A DNA stretch of 64,000 nucleotides from Bdellovibrionales bacterium (lineage in GTDB: Bacteria > Bdellovibrionota > Bdellovibrionia > Bdellovibrionales > Bdellovibrionaceae): the NCBI GenBank assembly GCA_016713585.1, contig JADJOV010000011.1, positions 1-64,000 on the forward strand. Direction: 5' to 3'. Position 1 is the first letter of the stretch; each line of letters opens with the position of its first letter. Made by a program: the position numbers and the translations under genes. Shown piece by piece: positions 1 through 9,256 of this stretch. The notes beneath the pieces were generated by a model. It was not told the origin of the DNA. It saw only the letters and a list, made by a program, of their open reading frames with translations, and searched no databases.

Positions 1-2
1 AA

Positions 3-1496
3 TCTCTCTACGCGCTTGAGTCTCAAAAAGTTGGAACCTTTGCCTCTGAAAACCTTCTAAGGGCTGTCGATGTCAGCGGCAATCCAACGACAGCTCCCGC
101 TCTCACCCCAACTCAACTTTCAACTTTGGGAACTCTTCTTTCAGGATCAGGGGGAGCCTCCTCGTCAGCAATCACCGGAGCAGTCGGAACGAACTCAATT
201 GATAATACCAATTATGCGCAAACTTGGAATTGGTCCACTGCCACCACCCAGAACCCCATGACGATGACCTCTGATGCTCTTACAACTGGAAGTTTGTTTA
301 ATTTGGCGACCTCAAGCCCAGTCCTCAATTCCACCAGCGGTTTGCTGAATGTTGCAAATACTGGCGCCTCGACGAATGGAATCTTGGCCCGATTTCAGGC
401 CAATTCCGCCGCTGGTTCTGGGTTGACTGTTTTGGCAAATGGCTACGTGGGCATAGGGACCACGAGTCCTACGGCCCTACTATCTGTTCGAAAAGATCAA
501 GACGCAGGTACGAACATAAGGATTGATAACATTACAAACGGAATAAATGCAGGATCATCATTAGGTTTAGGGAACAATGTTGGCAACATAGGTCAGATAG
601 GGACATACTCGAGCTCATTTTCAATGAGTCATCTTGCAAATAGATTTTCTGTAGCAAGTGATACCGGTGGAAATGGACTCGATCTGATGGCATGGAAGGG
701 TACTGGTGACATGCGATTTTATACAGGTGGTTCTGCAACTACCAATGAGCGGATTCGAATAACATCAACCGGCAACGTAGGCATCGGAACTACAACCCCC
801 ACACAAAAGCTGGATGTGAACGGACAAATTCATGCCTCTGGTGACATTTGTACTGATGCAGGAGGTGGAAAATGTTTAAGTACTGCACCTTCGTCACTTC
901 TAGGTTTAACGAGTGGAACCACCTCATATAACACTTTTCTTGGTTCAGGAGCTGGAGGTTTAGCGACGGCAGCGAGCAGCCGCAATGTCTATATTGGAGC
1001 CAACGCTGGATATAATAACCTAACCGGTGAGGACAATGTGTTCATTGGACACTATGCCGGAGAAAACGAGACAGGTTCCAACAAGCTCTACATCGCAAAT
1101 ACAAATACCACAGATCCCCTCATCTATGGTGATTTTAGCTCAGGCGAGGTTGGTATCGGAACCAGCGCGCCCTCTGAAACTCTTCATGTAAATGGTGGCC
1201 TTAAAGCCGGTAGCATTAAGATTGGGGGCGACAGTCAGATTGACAAAATGGGGATTTGTGAAATCGATACTGTTGCCATCACTAACTCGCCAGGGACCTA
1301 TTCATGCGCTGATATTCCAGGATCAGATATTGCCGTTCACTGTAGCGGCTCAGGGGCGATGACAACTCCTGGATCAAATGGACTATACTGTCGCTCCAGT
1401 GGCACGGGAGGCCAGGTTATTTGCAATACACTTCTAACTAACGTGGTTTCAATGAAATGGATGTGTATGTGGATGTATAAAACTCCCGCAGGCTAG
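3..1496 (+). CDS. Tail-fibre-like surface protein (5' end outside window)
   Basis: The reading frame is open from base 3, so the N-terminus lies to the left; the first in-frame start codon inside the window (TTG at 126) is not the real start. The protein is low in charge and rich in Gly, Ser, Thr and Asn. It has three copies of a motif of the type GIGTTSPT followed by a leucine/valine segment and VNG (encoded near 450, 780 and 1150), typical of phage tail-fibre-like and putative adhesin proteins that are numerous in Bdellovibrio-type genomes. The last 90 residues hold several cysteines (CADIPG, HCSGS, YCRSS, VICNT), suggesting a disulphide-stabilised tip. I infer a secreted or surface-exposed protein. 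It resembles the middle of the gene at 3930-5321. The stop lies 27 bases from the stop of the convergent neighbour. Confidence 0.75.
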   Translation, partial: SLYALESQKVGTFASENLLRAVDVSGNPTTAPALTPTQLSTLGTLLSGSGGASSSAITGAVGTNSIDNTNYAQTWNWSTATTQNPMTMTSDALTTGSLFNLATSSPVLNSTSGLLNVANTGASTNGILARFQANSAAGSGLTVLANGYVGIGTTSPTALLSVRKDQDAGTNIRIDNITNGINAGSSLGLGNNVGNIGQIGTYSSSFSMSHLANRFSVASDTGGNGLDLMAWKGTGDMRFYTGGSATTNERIRITSTGNVGIGTTTPTQKLDVNGQIHASGDICTDAGGGKCLSTAPSSLLGLTSGTTSYNTFLGSGAGGLATAASSRNVYIGANAGYNNLTGEDNVFIGHYAGENETGSNKLYIANTNTTDPLIYGDFSSGEVGIGTSAPSETLHVNGGLKAGSIKIGGDSQIDKMGICEIDTVAITNSPGTYSCADIPGSDIAVHCSGSGAMTTPGSNGLYCRSSGTGGQVICNTLLTNVVSMKWMCMWMYKTPAG

Positions 1497-1522
1497 TTTA
1501 TTGCTGAGCTGGTCCTATCCCC

Positions 1523-2455
1523 TCATAAGCTCAGCCACTTGCCAATTGATGCAATCAAGGTTTCAGGTTCGCCACAAGAGCTTACTTCTTGATGAATTCT
1601 TTCCCGGAGCTCAGAAATCCACGAAATTATTTTTTCTTTGCTTTCATGGGTCAATGCATGTTGCTCCAATTTATGAAATCCCGGCGCCATCAGAAGGTCC
1701 CCGGCTTGATTAAACCAATACTGATGAATTTCTTTAATCTTCTCGGGCGAAATCGAAGGAATCGCATCAAACTGAACAGGATTTGAGACCATTCGACCTC
1801 CCTGCAAACGGATGAGCTGCAGCTTCATCAGCAAATCCATGGAATGATCAATGGACACCCGAGGAATCTTCAAAGCTTGACTCAAATGCTGGGCCTGCAG
1901 CGCCGGCGTCATAAGATTAAGAACCTGAGGCAACCGCAGAGCCATCAAAACCGTTGGGGTCCAAGGATCACTAAAAAACTGCGCATACCTTCCCACATGC
2001 ATTTCCTTGAATTCCTCATTGTTCTGCGGGATCTCCAACCCAAGGGTTTCCAGTAAGGCCGGCAAGCGTCCAGATAACATATCAATAGCTTTGTAAAACT
2101 GGGAAAGCGGAATATCTCGCCTGCCAGTTTCCCAATGATGGTATGTCGACAAAGTCTTTGTCTCCAAAGTACTTGCCACTTCAGCCAGAGTCCGGGAGCC
2201 CCGAAGTGCCCGAAGAAACGGAACAACAAAACCTTTCCTAAACCCAGGCAAGGTTGTCATTTTAACATGACGCCGCAGGGTCGGAATGGGTCGAGGGGCA
2301 AAGACCGCTTGCTCAATGTGTCGAATATCAAAGCCCTCTTTTTGCAACCGAAGAAGAACCATCGGTAGGCGGACCCCTTCAGATGGATGAGTCAATCGAG
2401 CAAGTCCCTCGTAGTTCAATTGCTGCTGTGAAGTTTTTGTTCTGTATAATACCAT
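1523..2455 (-). CDS. TIGR02147 / DUF4423-like regulator with XRE-type HTH
   Basis: The 310-residue protein has no signal peptide. Residues about 85-130 look like an XRE helix-turn-helix (LRGSRTLAEVAS, then TYHHWETGRRDIPLSQF). The C-terminal half (LLMKLQLIRLQGGRMVSNP) resembles the DUF4423 part of TIGR02147 proteins, a paralogous family of presumed regulators common in Bdellovibrio. In that family the usual order is a short N-terminal HTH and then the C-terminal domain; here about 85 extra residues precede the HTH. It is transcribed divergently from the glycosyltransferase, 78 bp away, so it may control that gene. The target is unknown. Confidence 0.6.
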   Translation of the reverse strand: MVLYRTKTSQQQLNYEGLARLTHPSEGVRLPMVLLRLQKEGFDIRHIEQAVFAPRPIPTLRRHVKMTTLPGFRKGFVVPFLRALRGSRTLAEVASTLETKTLSTYHHWETGRRDIPLSQFYKAIDMLSGRLPALLETLGLEIPQNNEEFKEMHVGRYAQFFSDPWTPTVLMALRLPQVLNLMTPALQAQHLSQALKIPRVSIDHSMDLLMKLQLIRLQGGRMVSNPVQFDAIPSISPEKIKEIHQYWFNQAGDLLMAPGFHKLEQHALTHESKEKIISWISELRERIHQEVSSCGEPETLIASIGKWLSL

Positions 2456-2533
2456 CGGCTTTTTCTACATCTATTTTCTACAGAATGAAAGTCTATAATT
2501 CACAAGAACAAAAACTGCTCACAAACTAAGAAC
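2456..2533. promoter_or_regulatory. Divergent promoter region, regulator / glycosyltransferase
   Basis: This 78-bp A/T-rich gap separates two divergent starts. A perfect TATAAT on the plus strand at 2494-2499 is a plausible -10 for the glycosyltransferase. I see no good -35 at the usual distance, so an activator may be needed. No clear -10 is visible for the minus-strand regulator. Confidence 0.35.
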
Positions 2534-3805
2534 ATGACTACTTCACAGGTAAAACCCCTTCGTCTTCTCTTTATGGCTGAATCAATAACTCTTGCCCATG
2601 TTGTGCGCCTTTTGACCTTAGCTGAAGGTCAAAAAAAGATGGGCCACGAAGTTATTTTTGCCACCGCTGAAAAATATCAACCTTGGGCCGAGGCCAAAGG
2701 ATTTCAATTTCGCAAAATTCAGTGTCTTGAATCTGCGATTTTCCAACAACGCTTGAGCAAAGGACAGACGTTCCTTCAACGCCAAGAAATTTCTGACCAA
2801 GTCCACGAAGATATTCGACTTCTCAAGGAGCTTCGACCGAATGTTGTCATCGGAGACTTCAGACTCTCTCTGGGAATTAGTGCCAAAGTTGCGCGAGTTC
2901 CCTACATAGGAGTCATCAATGCGTATTGGACCCATTTTGATCCAAAGGATATGCCAGTGCCTGAGACTCCATTTCTTTCGCTGATCGGGCGAAAGCTCGC
3001 CTATCCCCTGTTTCGAAGCACTCAAGGCCTTTTGGTCCCACTCCTTCTAAGACAACAAGCCAATGGTTTCAACAAGGTCCGAATGGAATATGCTCAGCCT
3101 CCACTTCAATCTGTCATCGATAGCTATAGTCAAGCCGATTACTTAGTCTTCCCTGATGCGCCAGAAATTGTGCCGCCACCGCCAACAAATTTTCGAATCC
3201 CATGGAAATTTCTTGGACCTGTTGCCGGAAATCTGCCCTGCGAACTCCCGGACTGGTGGCCTGACCTCAAACCGACGGCTCCCGTGATTTACCTAAATAT
3301 GGGCTCCTCCGGCAAACAAGAACTGACGCCAAAAATAGTCAACGTCCTGACAGAGCTGCCTGCGCAAATCGTTGTTGGAACGTCTCAATCCATTCAACGA
3401 CAACTTCCTCACCTACCGGGAAAACTTTTTTCTGCGACGGCCCTTCCGGGGGACCAGATCTGTCAACTGGCCGATTTGGTGATCTGCAATGGAGGTGCCC
3501 CCTCCATGTATCAAGCGCTCCTTAAAGGACGACCCACCATAGGCATTACAAACAACATGGATCAGCGAATTGCTATGCCATTCTTTGCTCACCTTCCCTT
3601 TGTCAAACATTTGCGCACTTGGAATCTTAACCCCGATCAACTTAAAAAAAGCACAAGCGAGTTTTTGGACAACCCTCTGGTAAAAATTGAGGCCAAGGAC
3701 TTCTCTCAGGTTTTACACAAATACAATATAGATGAACAACTTATGGACGCGATCAAAGAAGTGCTTAGTCCAAAGCTCAGTCAGACTTCAAGCTTGGATC
3801 TTTGA
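2534..3805 (+). CDS. GT1-type glycosyltransferase (MGT / UGT-like)
   Basis: The 423-residue cytosolic protein has two Rossmann-like halves. The N-terminal acceptor half begins LRLLFMAESITLAHVVRL and continues with GHEVIFAT, the usual start of the MGT/UGT family. The C-terminal donor half contains VIYLNMGSSG and the signature NGGAPSMYQALLKGRPTIG followed by NNMDQR, which in this family contacts the nucleotide sugar. It probably transfers a sugar to a lipid or small hydrophobic acceptor; the substrate cannot be read from sequence. The length is normal. Its last 12 codons fall in a 36-bp segment repeated at 5452-5487, and the present stop lies at the edge of that repeat. With the downstream sequence of the second copy, the protein would end one codon later (Cys, then TGA). 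Confidence 0.8.
   Translation: MTTSQVKPLRLLFMAESITLAHVVRLLTLAEGQKKMGHEVIFATAEKYQPWAEAKGFQFRKIQCLESAIFQQRLSKGQTFLQRQEISDQVHEDIRLLKELRPNVVIGDFRLSLGISAKVARVPYIGVINAYWTHFDPKDMPVPETPFLSLIGRKLAYPLFRSTQGLLVPLLLRQQANGFNKVRMEYAQPPLQSVIDSYSQADYLVFPDAPEIVPPPPTNFRIPWKFLGPVAGNLPCELPDWWPDLKPTAPVIYLNMGSSGKQELTPKIVNVLTELPAQIVVGTSQSIQRQLPHLPGKLFSATALPGDQICQLADLVICNGGAPSMYQALLKGRPTIGITNNMDQRIAMPFFAHLPFVKHLRTWNLNPDQLKKSTSEFLDNPLVKIEAKDFSQVLHKYNIDEQLMDAIKEVLSPKLSQTSSLDL
3769..3804 (+). repeat. 36-bp direct repeat, copy 1
   Basis: The 36 bases match 5452-5487 at 34 positions in the same orientation. This copy forms the end of the glycosyltransferase reading frame. The two copies frame a 1.65-kb segment holding the pilin-like/tail-fibre gene. 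Confidence 0.85.
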
Positions 3806-3890
3806 GGTCAGTCGTGTTTTGCAAGATGATATCTCCTGACAAACCCCTACCTTATAGAGGCGATTGGCCTTAAAAGCATAGACTCTCGGA

Positions 3891-3919
3891 CTTGAGTTGT
3901 CCTTTCAGGGACACTCAAG
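3891..3919. other. Inverted repeat between convergent genes
   Basis: The arms CTTGAG-T-TGTCC and GGACA-CTCAAG pair over 11 bp with one bulged T around a short loop. It lies downstream of the glycosyltransferase and just past the stop of the minus-strand gene at 3930. No T-run follows on either strand, so it would be an atypical terminator. Confidence 0.4.
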
Positions 3920-3929
3920 GACATCAGTT

Positions 3930-5321
3930 TCAATAACATACAAAAGAAGTGTGGTCCCAAGCATTATTGACATATACCTGTCCTGAAATATAGGCCGTTG
4001 TCCCCGCTGGACAGGAGCATCCGCCGGTTTTTGGGTTGGGAGAAAACATATCACAGGTAAAAACAGGATTGTTCGAGAGTGTCATGTAACTCCCCCCGAA
4101 CTTGTTGGCAGCCGCTGCGGCTGCGGCCGCTGCTGCAGCCGCATTAGCTGCGACTGCAGTCGCGTTAGCTGCGATAGCGGCTGCATTAGCAGCCGCTGCG
4201 CTAGGCGAACCCATCCGAACCCAGGCCGCTCCATTACAAAACTCATAATCGTGAATTCCTACATTATAACGTTGAAATCCCTCGTTCTGAGGATTGCAGA
4301 GAATCGGTGTATTTCCCACCTTCAGGCCGCCTGACGGTATACTGATGTTGCCATTCGACGAGTAAATAGAATTGTGCCAAATGTTGCCAGTCTTATCGTG
4401 GAGAGCAAACTCTCCATTTGGTAAAATATTCATCGCAAATCCGCTGACTCCGTTATTCTGCACAGTCAACTGAGTCCCCCCTGTCCTGTTCACCGTTAAT
4501 CCACTGATCATCCCTACGTCCGCCCCAGGATTTGTGGTTCCAATGCCAATATTCCCGTTCGCGGCTTGAAAAAGGGCCGAGTCATCGAGAAGCCCTACCG
4601 TTCCACTCCACTTGGCGATTCGATTCTGAGTGCCTGAGCCATTTGTCAACCCGCCACACGAAGCAATTCTTGTATTAATGGGGATTGCTGGATTGATGAT
4701 AAATTTCTGACCCACCTTAATTGGTTTCGCTGACCGTTGTAACGACCCAGGGCCCACGACACGTGAAATTTCCCAAGCACCATACCATTCGTTGGGATTC
4801 GCAGCATTGCCTGCAGGAATCAAATCCACTATTTTCACTTGATCAACAATTAAATCAGTCGTTCCATAAAGCTTCTGCCCGGCCTCGGCAAGGACAAAGG
4901 GCGGCTGCGGACCTCCTGCACATCCGGAATAAACCCGCCCCAAATTAATAAAAGGAAAAGGCGGCTGAACGACTGGAACACTACTATCGAATTGCAAAGC
5001 ACCATAATTGGCTAGATTGGGATTTGTTGCATTATTTGCGAATTGGCAGTCACAAGAATTAGCTCTCGCCATTGTTGAAATAAAGTTGTTCGTGAAGTCA
5101 TTCATTTCGAGTTTCTGCGATAGAAATTTCTGTTGAGAAGATTGGGTAACTAGAAGGTCGGTGATCATTGCTGCCGTAACCATCGCGATTCCAACCGAGA
5201 CCATAACGCCAACTAACCCAATCCCTTCGCTGCGTAACAAGACCCTGCCAAATGAAATACGTTCAGATAAGAAAATTCTTATTGGCGCTATCACACTTCC
5301 CCCCTGCTCACGTACTCGCAA
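3930..5321 (-). CDS. Prepilin-like N-terminus fused to tail-fibre-like, Ala-rich protein
   Basis: The 463-residue protein begins with a basic leader, then RSEGIGLVGVMVSVGIAMVTAAM, which resembles a class III (type IV prepilin) signal: a Gly, a hydrophobic helix, then a polar stretch (TQSSQQKFLSQKLEMNDF). The +5 Glu of classical pilins is replaced by Gly. Residues about 110-240 form an extracellular-looking domain with paired cysteines. Next come KWSGTVGLLDDSALF and NIGIGTTNPG, as in tail-fibre-like proteins, an Ala/Asn run of about 35 residues and a Cys-rich end (CDMFSPNPKTGGCSCPAG) reminiscent of pilus-tip adhesins. I infer a surface adhesin or minor pilin. The gene fills the 1.65-kb segment between the two 36-bp repeats and may have been inserted there. 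Confidence 0.6.
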   Translation of the reverse strand: MRVREQGGSVIAPIRIFLSERISFGRVLLRSEGIGLVGVMVSVGIAMVTAAMITDLLVTQSSQQKFLSQKLEMNDFTNNFISTMARANSCDCQFANNATNPNLANYGALQFDSSVPVVQPPFPFINLGRVYSGCAGGPQPPFVLAEAGQKLYGTTDLIVDQVKIVDLIPAGNAANPNEWYGAWEISRVVGPGSLQRSAKPIKVGQKFIINPAIPINTRIASCGGLTNGSGTQNRIAKWSGTVGLLDDSALFQAANGNIGIGTTNPGADVGMISGLTVNRTGGTQLTVQNNGVSGFAMNILPNGEFALHDKTGNIWHNSIYSSNGNISIPSGGLKVGNTPILCNPQNEGFQRYNVGIHDYEFCNGAAWVRMGSPSAAAANAAAIAANATAVAANAAAAAAAAAAAANKFGGSYMTLSNNPVFTCDMFSPNPKTGGCSCPAGTTAYISGQVYVNNAWDHTSFVCY

Positions 5322-5451
5322 TCACTTAGACAATCCAACCCCATTAAAACATCTAAGCTTTGAGATTAGGTTAGCTGAATCCGAAAGATAACACGACAAA
5401 ATTTTCCAATTTTCTCATTTTGGTCCGGTAGGTAATGACTGCTGGAATCAA

Positions 5452-5487
5452 TCCAAAACTCAGTCAGACTTCAACCTTGGATCTTTG
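5452..5487 (+). repeat. 36-bp direct repeat, copy 2
   Basis: Second copy of the repeat at 3769-3804, with two mismatches. Here it covers the last codons and stop of the minus-strand beta-propeller pseudogene. Before duplication, the glycosyltransferase and propeller genes would have overlapped tail to tail in this sequence. Confidence 0.85.
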
Positions 5488-7166
5488 CTGACCGAGACGT
5501 TTTCTTTCAGTTTGTATTCGACTTGAAAGATCCCAACCGAGTTTCCGCCCTTAAGACCTCTTCCTTGGGACGTCACCCAAATTTGTGTTCCATCAGGACT
5601 CAGGGCCAAGCCAACTGGGTACGAGTCAACTGGAATTGCCGCCACCCGCTTCATGGACGTAGTATCATAGACCTGCACCACTTCCTTGGTTAACGGCGAC
5701 AAATAAATAATCTCCCTCTGGCGTGATTTTCATTGAGCGGACACCGAGCCCCGCAAAAACCTTTTAAACCGATTTGTTATCGACTAAGTTCACACAGCAC
5801 CTACTCGATCTTTAACCAAGCTCAAAAAGGGTCCGATAGGAATCTTTCGCCAGATATCCTGAAGAATTGCAGCCCGCATATAAAAACATTCCATCCGGAC
5901 TCATTTGCAAATCCCTAGTGCCTGGGTGAATTCCAAAACAGTTCCCATATAGATTGCCTTTGTTCGATTCTTAAGATCAAAAATAGCAATTCCTCCCTTC
6001 TCATCCGCGCCACAAATAAATACCGACTGTCCTTAGAAAAGGCGAGTCCGCGCACAAAATCCACAGTTTTTGTCGCGATTCCCGACCATCTCGGTGCTCG
6101 GGAGCTTTGCCTGGACGATCAGATTCTTGGAGTGGCTTAAACTCTTTGGATCATCCCCTGAGATATCATAAATCCCAACGGTGTTATCACCCCAGTTGGA
6201 AACAGCGAGGGTTGAATTATCTGGAGATACCTGGATATATTTCGCAATCGGGCCTGTGCCAAAAACGCGTAAAATTTTATTTGTTTTAGTATCTATCAAG
6301 ACCATCGCGGGAAGGCCATCGCCCATGCTCGTCGTAATTCCGTCGATAATAGGTCACCCACAAGAATTTTCCTTGATGAGTGAGAACTGATTCGACCGGT
6401 TTTCCGATAAACTTATTTGGTTGTTTATTCTTAGGCGGATATTTATAGTCAGGGTGCTTTCTTTTCAAAAAAATCCTCGTCCCCTGAAACTCATGGGAAA
6501 TCACCCCATTTTTTTCAAGCCCAAGGACTTAAATACGACGGTTTTTGCGCCCTCCAAGGAATTAACATAGACTAAAGATCCGTCAGGACTAAACGAAGCT
6601 GATTTTGGCGAGTCTATATCGGTATCAAACTGGTCCAAGGGATTCGAGGTGGTCGGACTATAAGCTTGCCTTCGCGCGACAAAATTGATGACCACCGGAG
6701 CATCTTTAGGTTCAGACTGACTCAGGATATTGGTTTTAGATCGAAAGATCTCTACTTTATTTTTAGCCTCAACAATTTTGAGATTTTCTTTCGCTGTTGG
6801 TAAATACTGAGGAATGAGCGGATGCTTTGGCTCAAGCAACAAAGCCTGTTCCCAATGTGCTATGACTTGTTGCCACTCTCCCTTTTTCCACAAAGACCAG
6901 CCACCTTCATACAGGCAGGCCACACATTTTGGTTCAATCTGTAGACATTTTCTGTAATTTTCAAGAGCTCCCTCTGAGTTATGATCCTTTTGCAAAGAAA
7001 ATCCAAGCTTGAGAACCCGTGTGGCCTGGTCGTCCTCACATTTCAATGGGGGCTCTGAGCTTCCTGAGGTAAGTTCCTTATCGCTCGCCCAGGCGATTGG
7101 GTTTAAACGAACCATGATGGCTGCGAATAAAGTGATCAACGTGAGCTTCAAGATCCTTTGTTTCAA
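5460..7166 (-). pseudogene. Secreted TPR plus YVTN-type beta-propeller protein, multiply frameshifted
   Basis: Four or more in-series fragments in different frames read as one protein. The fragment at 6501-7166 gives a signal peptide (LTLITLFAAIMVRLNPIAWA) and TPR-like helices (ENYRKCLQIEPKCVACLYEG). Next is the first propeller blade (SASFSPDGSLVYVNS). The fragments at 6286-6504 and 6033-6326 continue with VLIDTKTNKILRVFGTG and IQVSPDNSTLAVSNWGDN; 5460-5702 ends with YDTTSMKRVAAIPVDSYPVG and LALSPDGTQIWVTS. The gap 5703-6032 also encodes propeller sequence once several one-base shifts are allowed. The 6501 reading starts at a TTG with AAGGAG upstream. Intact relatives are periplasmic or surface propellers with unknown ligands. 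Either a decayed gene or a stretch of poor base calls. Confidence 0.7.
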
Positions 7167-7977
7167 AAGTTTGATCTCCTTTGATTAAAACTGCCAAACA
7201 GGACTCCTTCGCCCGCTCAAAACCCCACTTCAGAGAAAACTTGGATACGTTATCCCGCAAGGTTCTTGCCTGTTGGTCGAAGAGGCTCCTGATTCTTAAG
7301 TCACTCAAGTTCGAAGTTTTTCGTTTTTTAAGGCCTTTGACCAAATGGTCTCTCAGTTGAATAGTTTGAACAAGTTGTTTTGCTGAACCACAGGCAATTT
7401 TCTCATCCTCAATAATTTGCCGCTTGATTCCAGGCAATTCTCTCGCAATCTGAGCCAGCTCAATTTCCCACTGATCAGCTAAGGCCTTCCAAGTTGGTGA
7501 GAGCGGTCTGGCCACCGGTTGTAATTGCTCAAATCGAGTGATCCAAGGATATGGGGTTTGACAGTTCGCTTCGAGCTCAAGATAGGCCCCAAGGCCCTTG
7601 AGGTCCGTCGCCCTAAATTTTAGGACTTCCTGATTTTCTCTCTTCAAAAATGAAAGGACTGCAGACCAGTTTTCGGCAGAACTTATGAAGGCCTGATCGA
7701 TTTGGGGCGCCACCTGGCGCATCGCTTCGATCCGAAAGTCATTATCCTTCCATTGAGGCTCTATCAGTAGTGTTAAATGGCCAATGACCTCTTTTCTCAC
7801 AGCTTGTTCTTCACAAAAGTAACGATTCACTTGGCGACCCCGAAGATTTCTGAGCTCAGAAACGACCTCTTCAATTTGCCCTCGCCAAGAGAACAGACCA
7901 GCGCACAAACAGGCCAAAAGAAAGGCCCCACAGATGACAAATAAATGTGAATGCGAAGGGGGAATTTTGATGCTCAC
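7078..7977 (-). CDS. Unknown membrane-anchored protein
   Basis: I do not recognise this 299-residue protein. It has one N-terminal membrane segment (LFVICGAFLLACLCAGLF) followed by a mostly helical, charged domain with a few cysteines (FCEEQ, ANCQT, IACGS, ESCLAV), probably facing the periplasm. Its frame overlaps the next gene by 89 bp, which is odd: the last 30 or so residues are the shadow of the next gene's signal peptide. A one-base slip upstream would end it at a TAA just before that gene's AAGGAG site, which I consider more likely. Together with the TPR/propeller gene it appears to form an operon. Confidence 0.5.
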   Translation of the reverse strand: MSIKIPPSHSHLFVICGAFLLACLCAGLFSWRGQIEEVVSELRNLRGRQVNRYFCEEQAVRKEVIGHLTLLIEPQWKDNDFRIEAMRQVAPQIDQAFISSAENWSAVLSFLKRENQEVLKFRATDLKGLGAYLELEANCQTPYPWITRFEQLQPVARPLSPTWKALADQWEIELAQIARELPGIKRQIIEDEKIACGSAKQLVQTIQLRDHLVKGLKKRKTSNLSDLRIRSLFDQQARTLRDNVSKFSLKWGFERAKESCLAVLIKGDQTFETKDLEAHVDHFIRSHHGSFKPNRLGER

Positions 7978-8143
7978 TCAAGCTTATTCGGTTGAAACAA
8001 TCCTCAATCTTAAGTCGAGAATCCAAAAAGACCTGTGCTTTTATTGAGTAGAACAGGACTTTAGTTTGAAAAGATTCTCGTTTTAGATCAAACTTAGGAA
8101 GGATTGGTTTGAATCACCTTGCAAGAAACGAAGGATGACCTTG

Positions 8144-9133
8144 ATGGCGTACTCTATTGGGATAGATTTTGGCGGCACGAAGTTAGCAATCGCCTTGGTC
8201 CAGTCGAAGGGCAAAATTGTCTCCTATCGACAGAAATCAATACTTGATATTAAAAAGAATAATCCCGCGCTCACTGCACAGAAAAAAATCATCATGCTGA
8301 TGGTCGAGACTATTTCAGATTTACGCTCTTCCTTTCCACAAGCCTTTACAAAAAAGAATTTTTGCGGAGTGGGTCTTGCGAGTGCGGGTCCACTGAATGT
8401 CGAAACAGGGTGTTTGATCAATCCAATTAATTTCCCGGGATGGAAAACTGTGCCTATTCAGAAAATGCTAGTCAAGGCTTTGGCAGAGTCAGGCCTTCCC
8501 CGCAAAAGTGTTTTTTCAGAATGACGCTATGGCGGCGGCCCTGGCTGAGGGATGGATCGGGCGAGCAAAAAAGTTGACCTCCTATGCGGTGATCACGGTG
8601 GGGAACAGGAATAGGGATCCGGGAGTTATTTTCAAGGACGCCCAGTTCAAACTCGTGGAATGGGATCTGAGTTCGGACATCTGATCGCAGAAAATCAAAA
8701 TATTCATAACCCAAATTCTGAACTGCATGAATACACTATTGAAGGAGTGGCGTCTGGAACCGGAATTCTTCGCCGGGCTCAGAAGCTTGGCTATCGGGGA
8801 TCTTGCCTTGAAGACCTTGTTCAAGATCTCGAACAGGGTCGGGCGCAAAGCAAAATCAAACACCAAGTTCTCTTTGATGACGCAGCAGATGCCCTGGCTG
8901 CCTTATGTTACAACTTGTCGATAGGATTTAATTTGGAAAAAATCTTATTTTCGGGCGGACTGATTAAGATTCGATATCTCTTTTTTGATAGAATGAAATC
9001 CCGCTACAAGCATCTCATCGAGGCGATGAATCCCGCGTTTAGAACCCAAATTCAAATCGCCAAGTGTTCGAATTACGCAGGCGTTATCGGAGCGGCATCC
9101 CTTCCACTCAATTCAATTATGAACAAATTTTGA
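8144..9133 (+). pseudogene. ROK-family sugar kinase, frameshifted
   Basis: The N-terminal fragment has the ROK ATP-binding start YSIGIDFGGTKLAIALV and GVGLASAGPLN. After 8517 the frame changes: QNDAMAAALAEGWIG is read in another frame, the VGTGIG-type loop near 8600 needs at least one more shift, and GSEFGHLIAEN then EGVASGTGILRRAQ follow in the frame that ends at 9133. At least three single-base shifts lie between 8510 and 8660. ROK proteins are glucose or N-acetylhexosamine kinases, or repressors; with no N-terminal HTH, this would be a kinase. I place the start at the ATG at 8144 because AAGGA lies 8 bases upstream; the ATG at 8135 overlaps that site. Confidence 0.7.
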
Positions 9134-9256
9134 CAAAAATTTGAACAAAAATTCGCCTGATTCTTTGGCCTTTTTGAAAAAAAATGCAAGCCGGCACGTT
9201 GTTTGCTCAGATTTTAATCTGAAAAATCATGAAACTTTATTTTAAAAGGACCAAAC

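Noticed and set aside
4095..4205. GC-rich repeat tract as microsatellite or CRISPR-like array
   Set aside because: It is the in-frame Ala/Asn-rich linker of the prepilin-like protein; no unique spacers.
6107..6390. Plus-strand frames over the propeller pseudogene
   Set aside because: Antisense shadows; composition and motifs support only the minus-strand propeller sequence.
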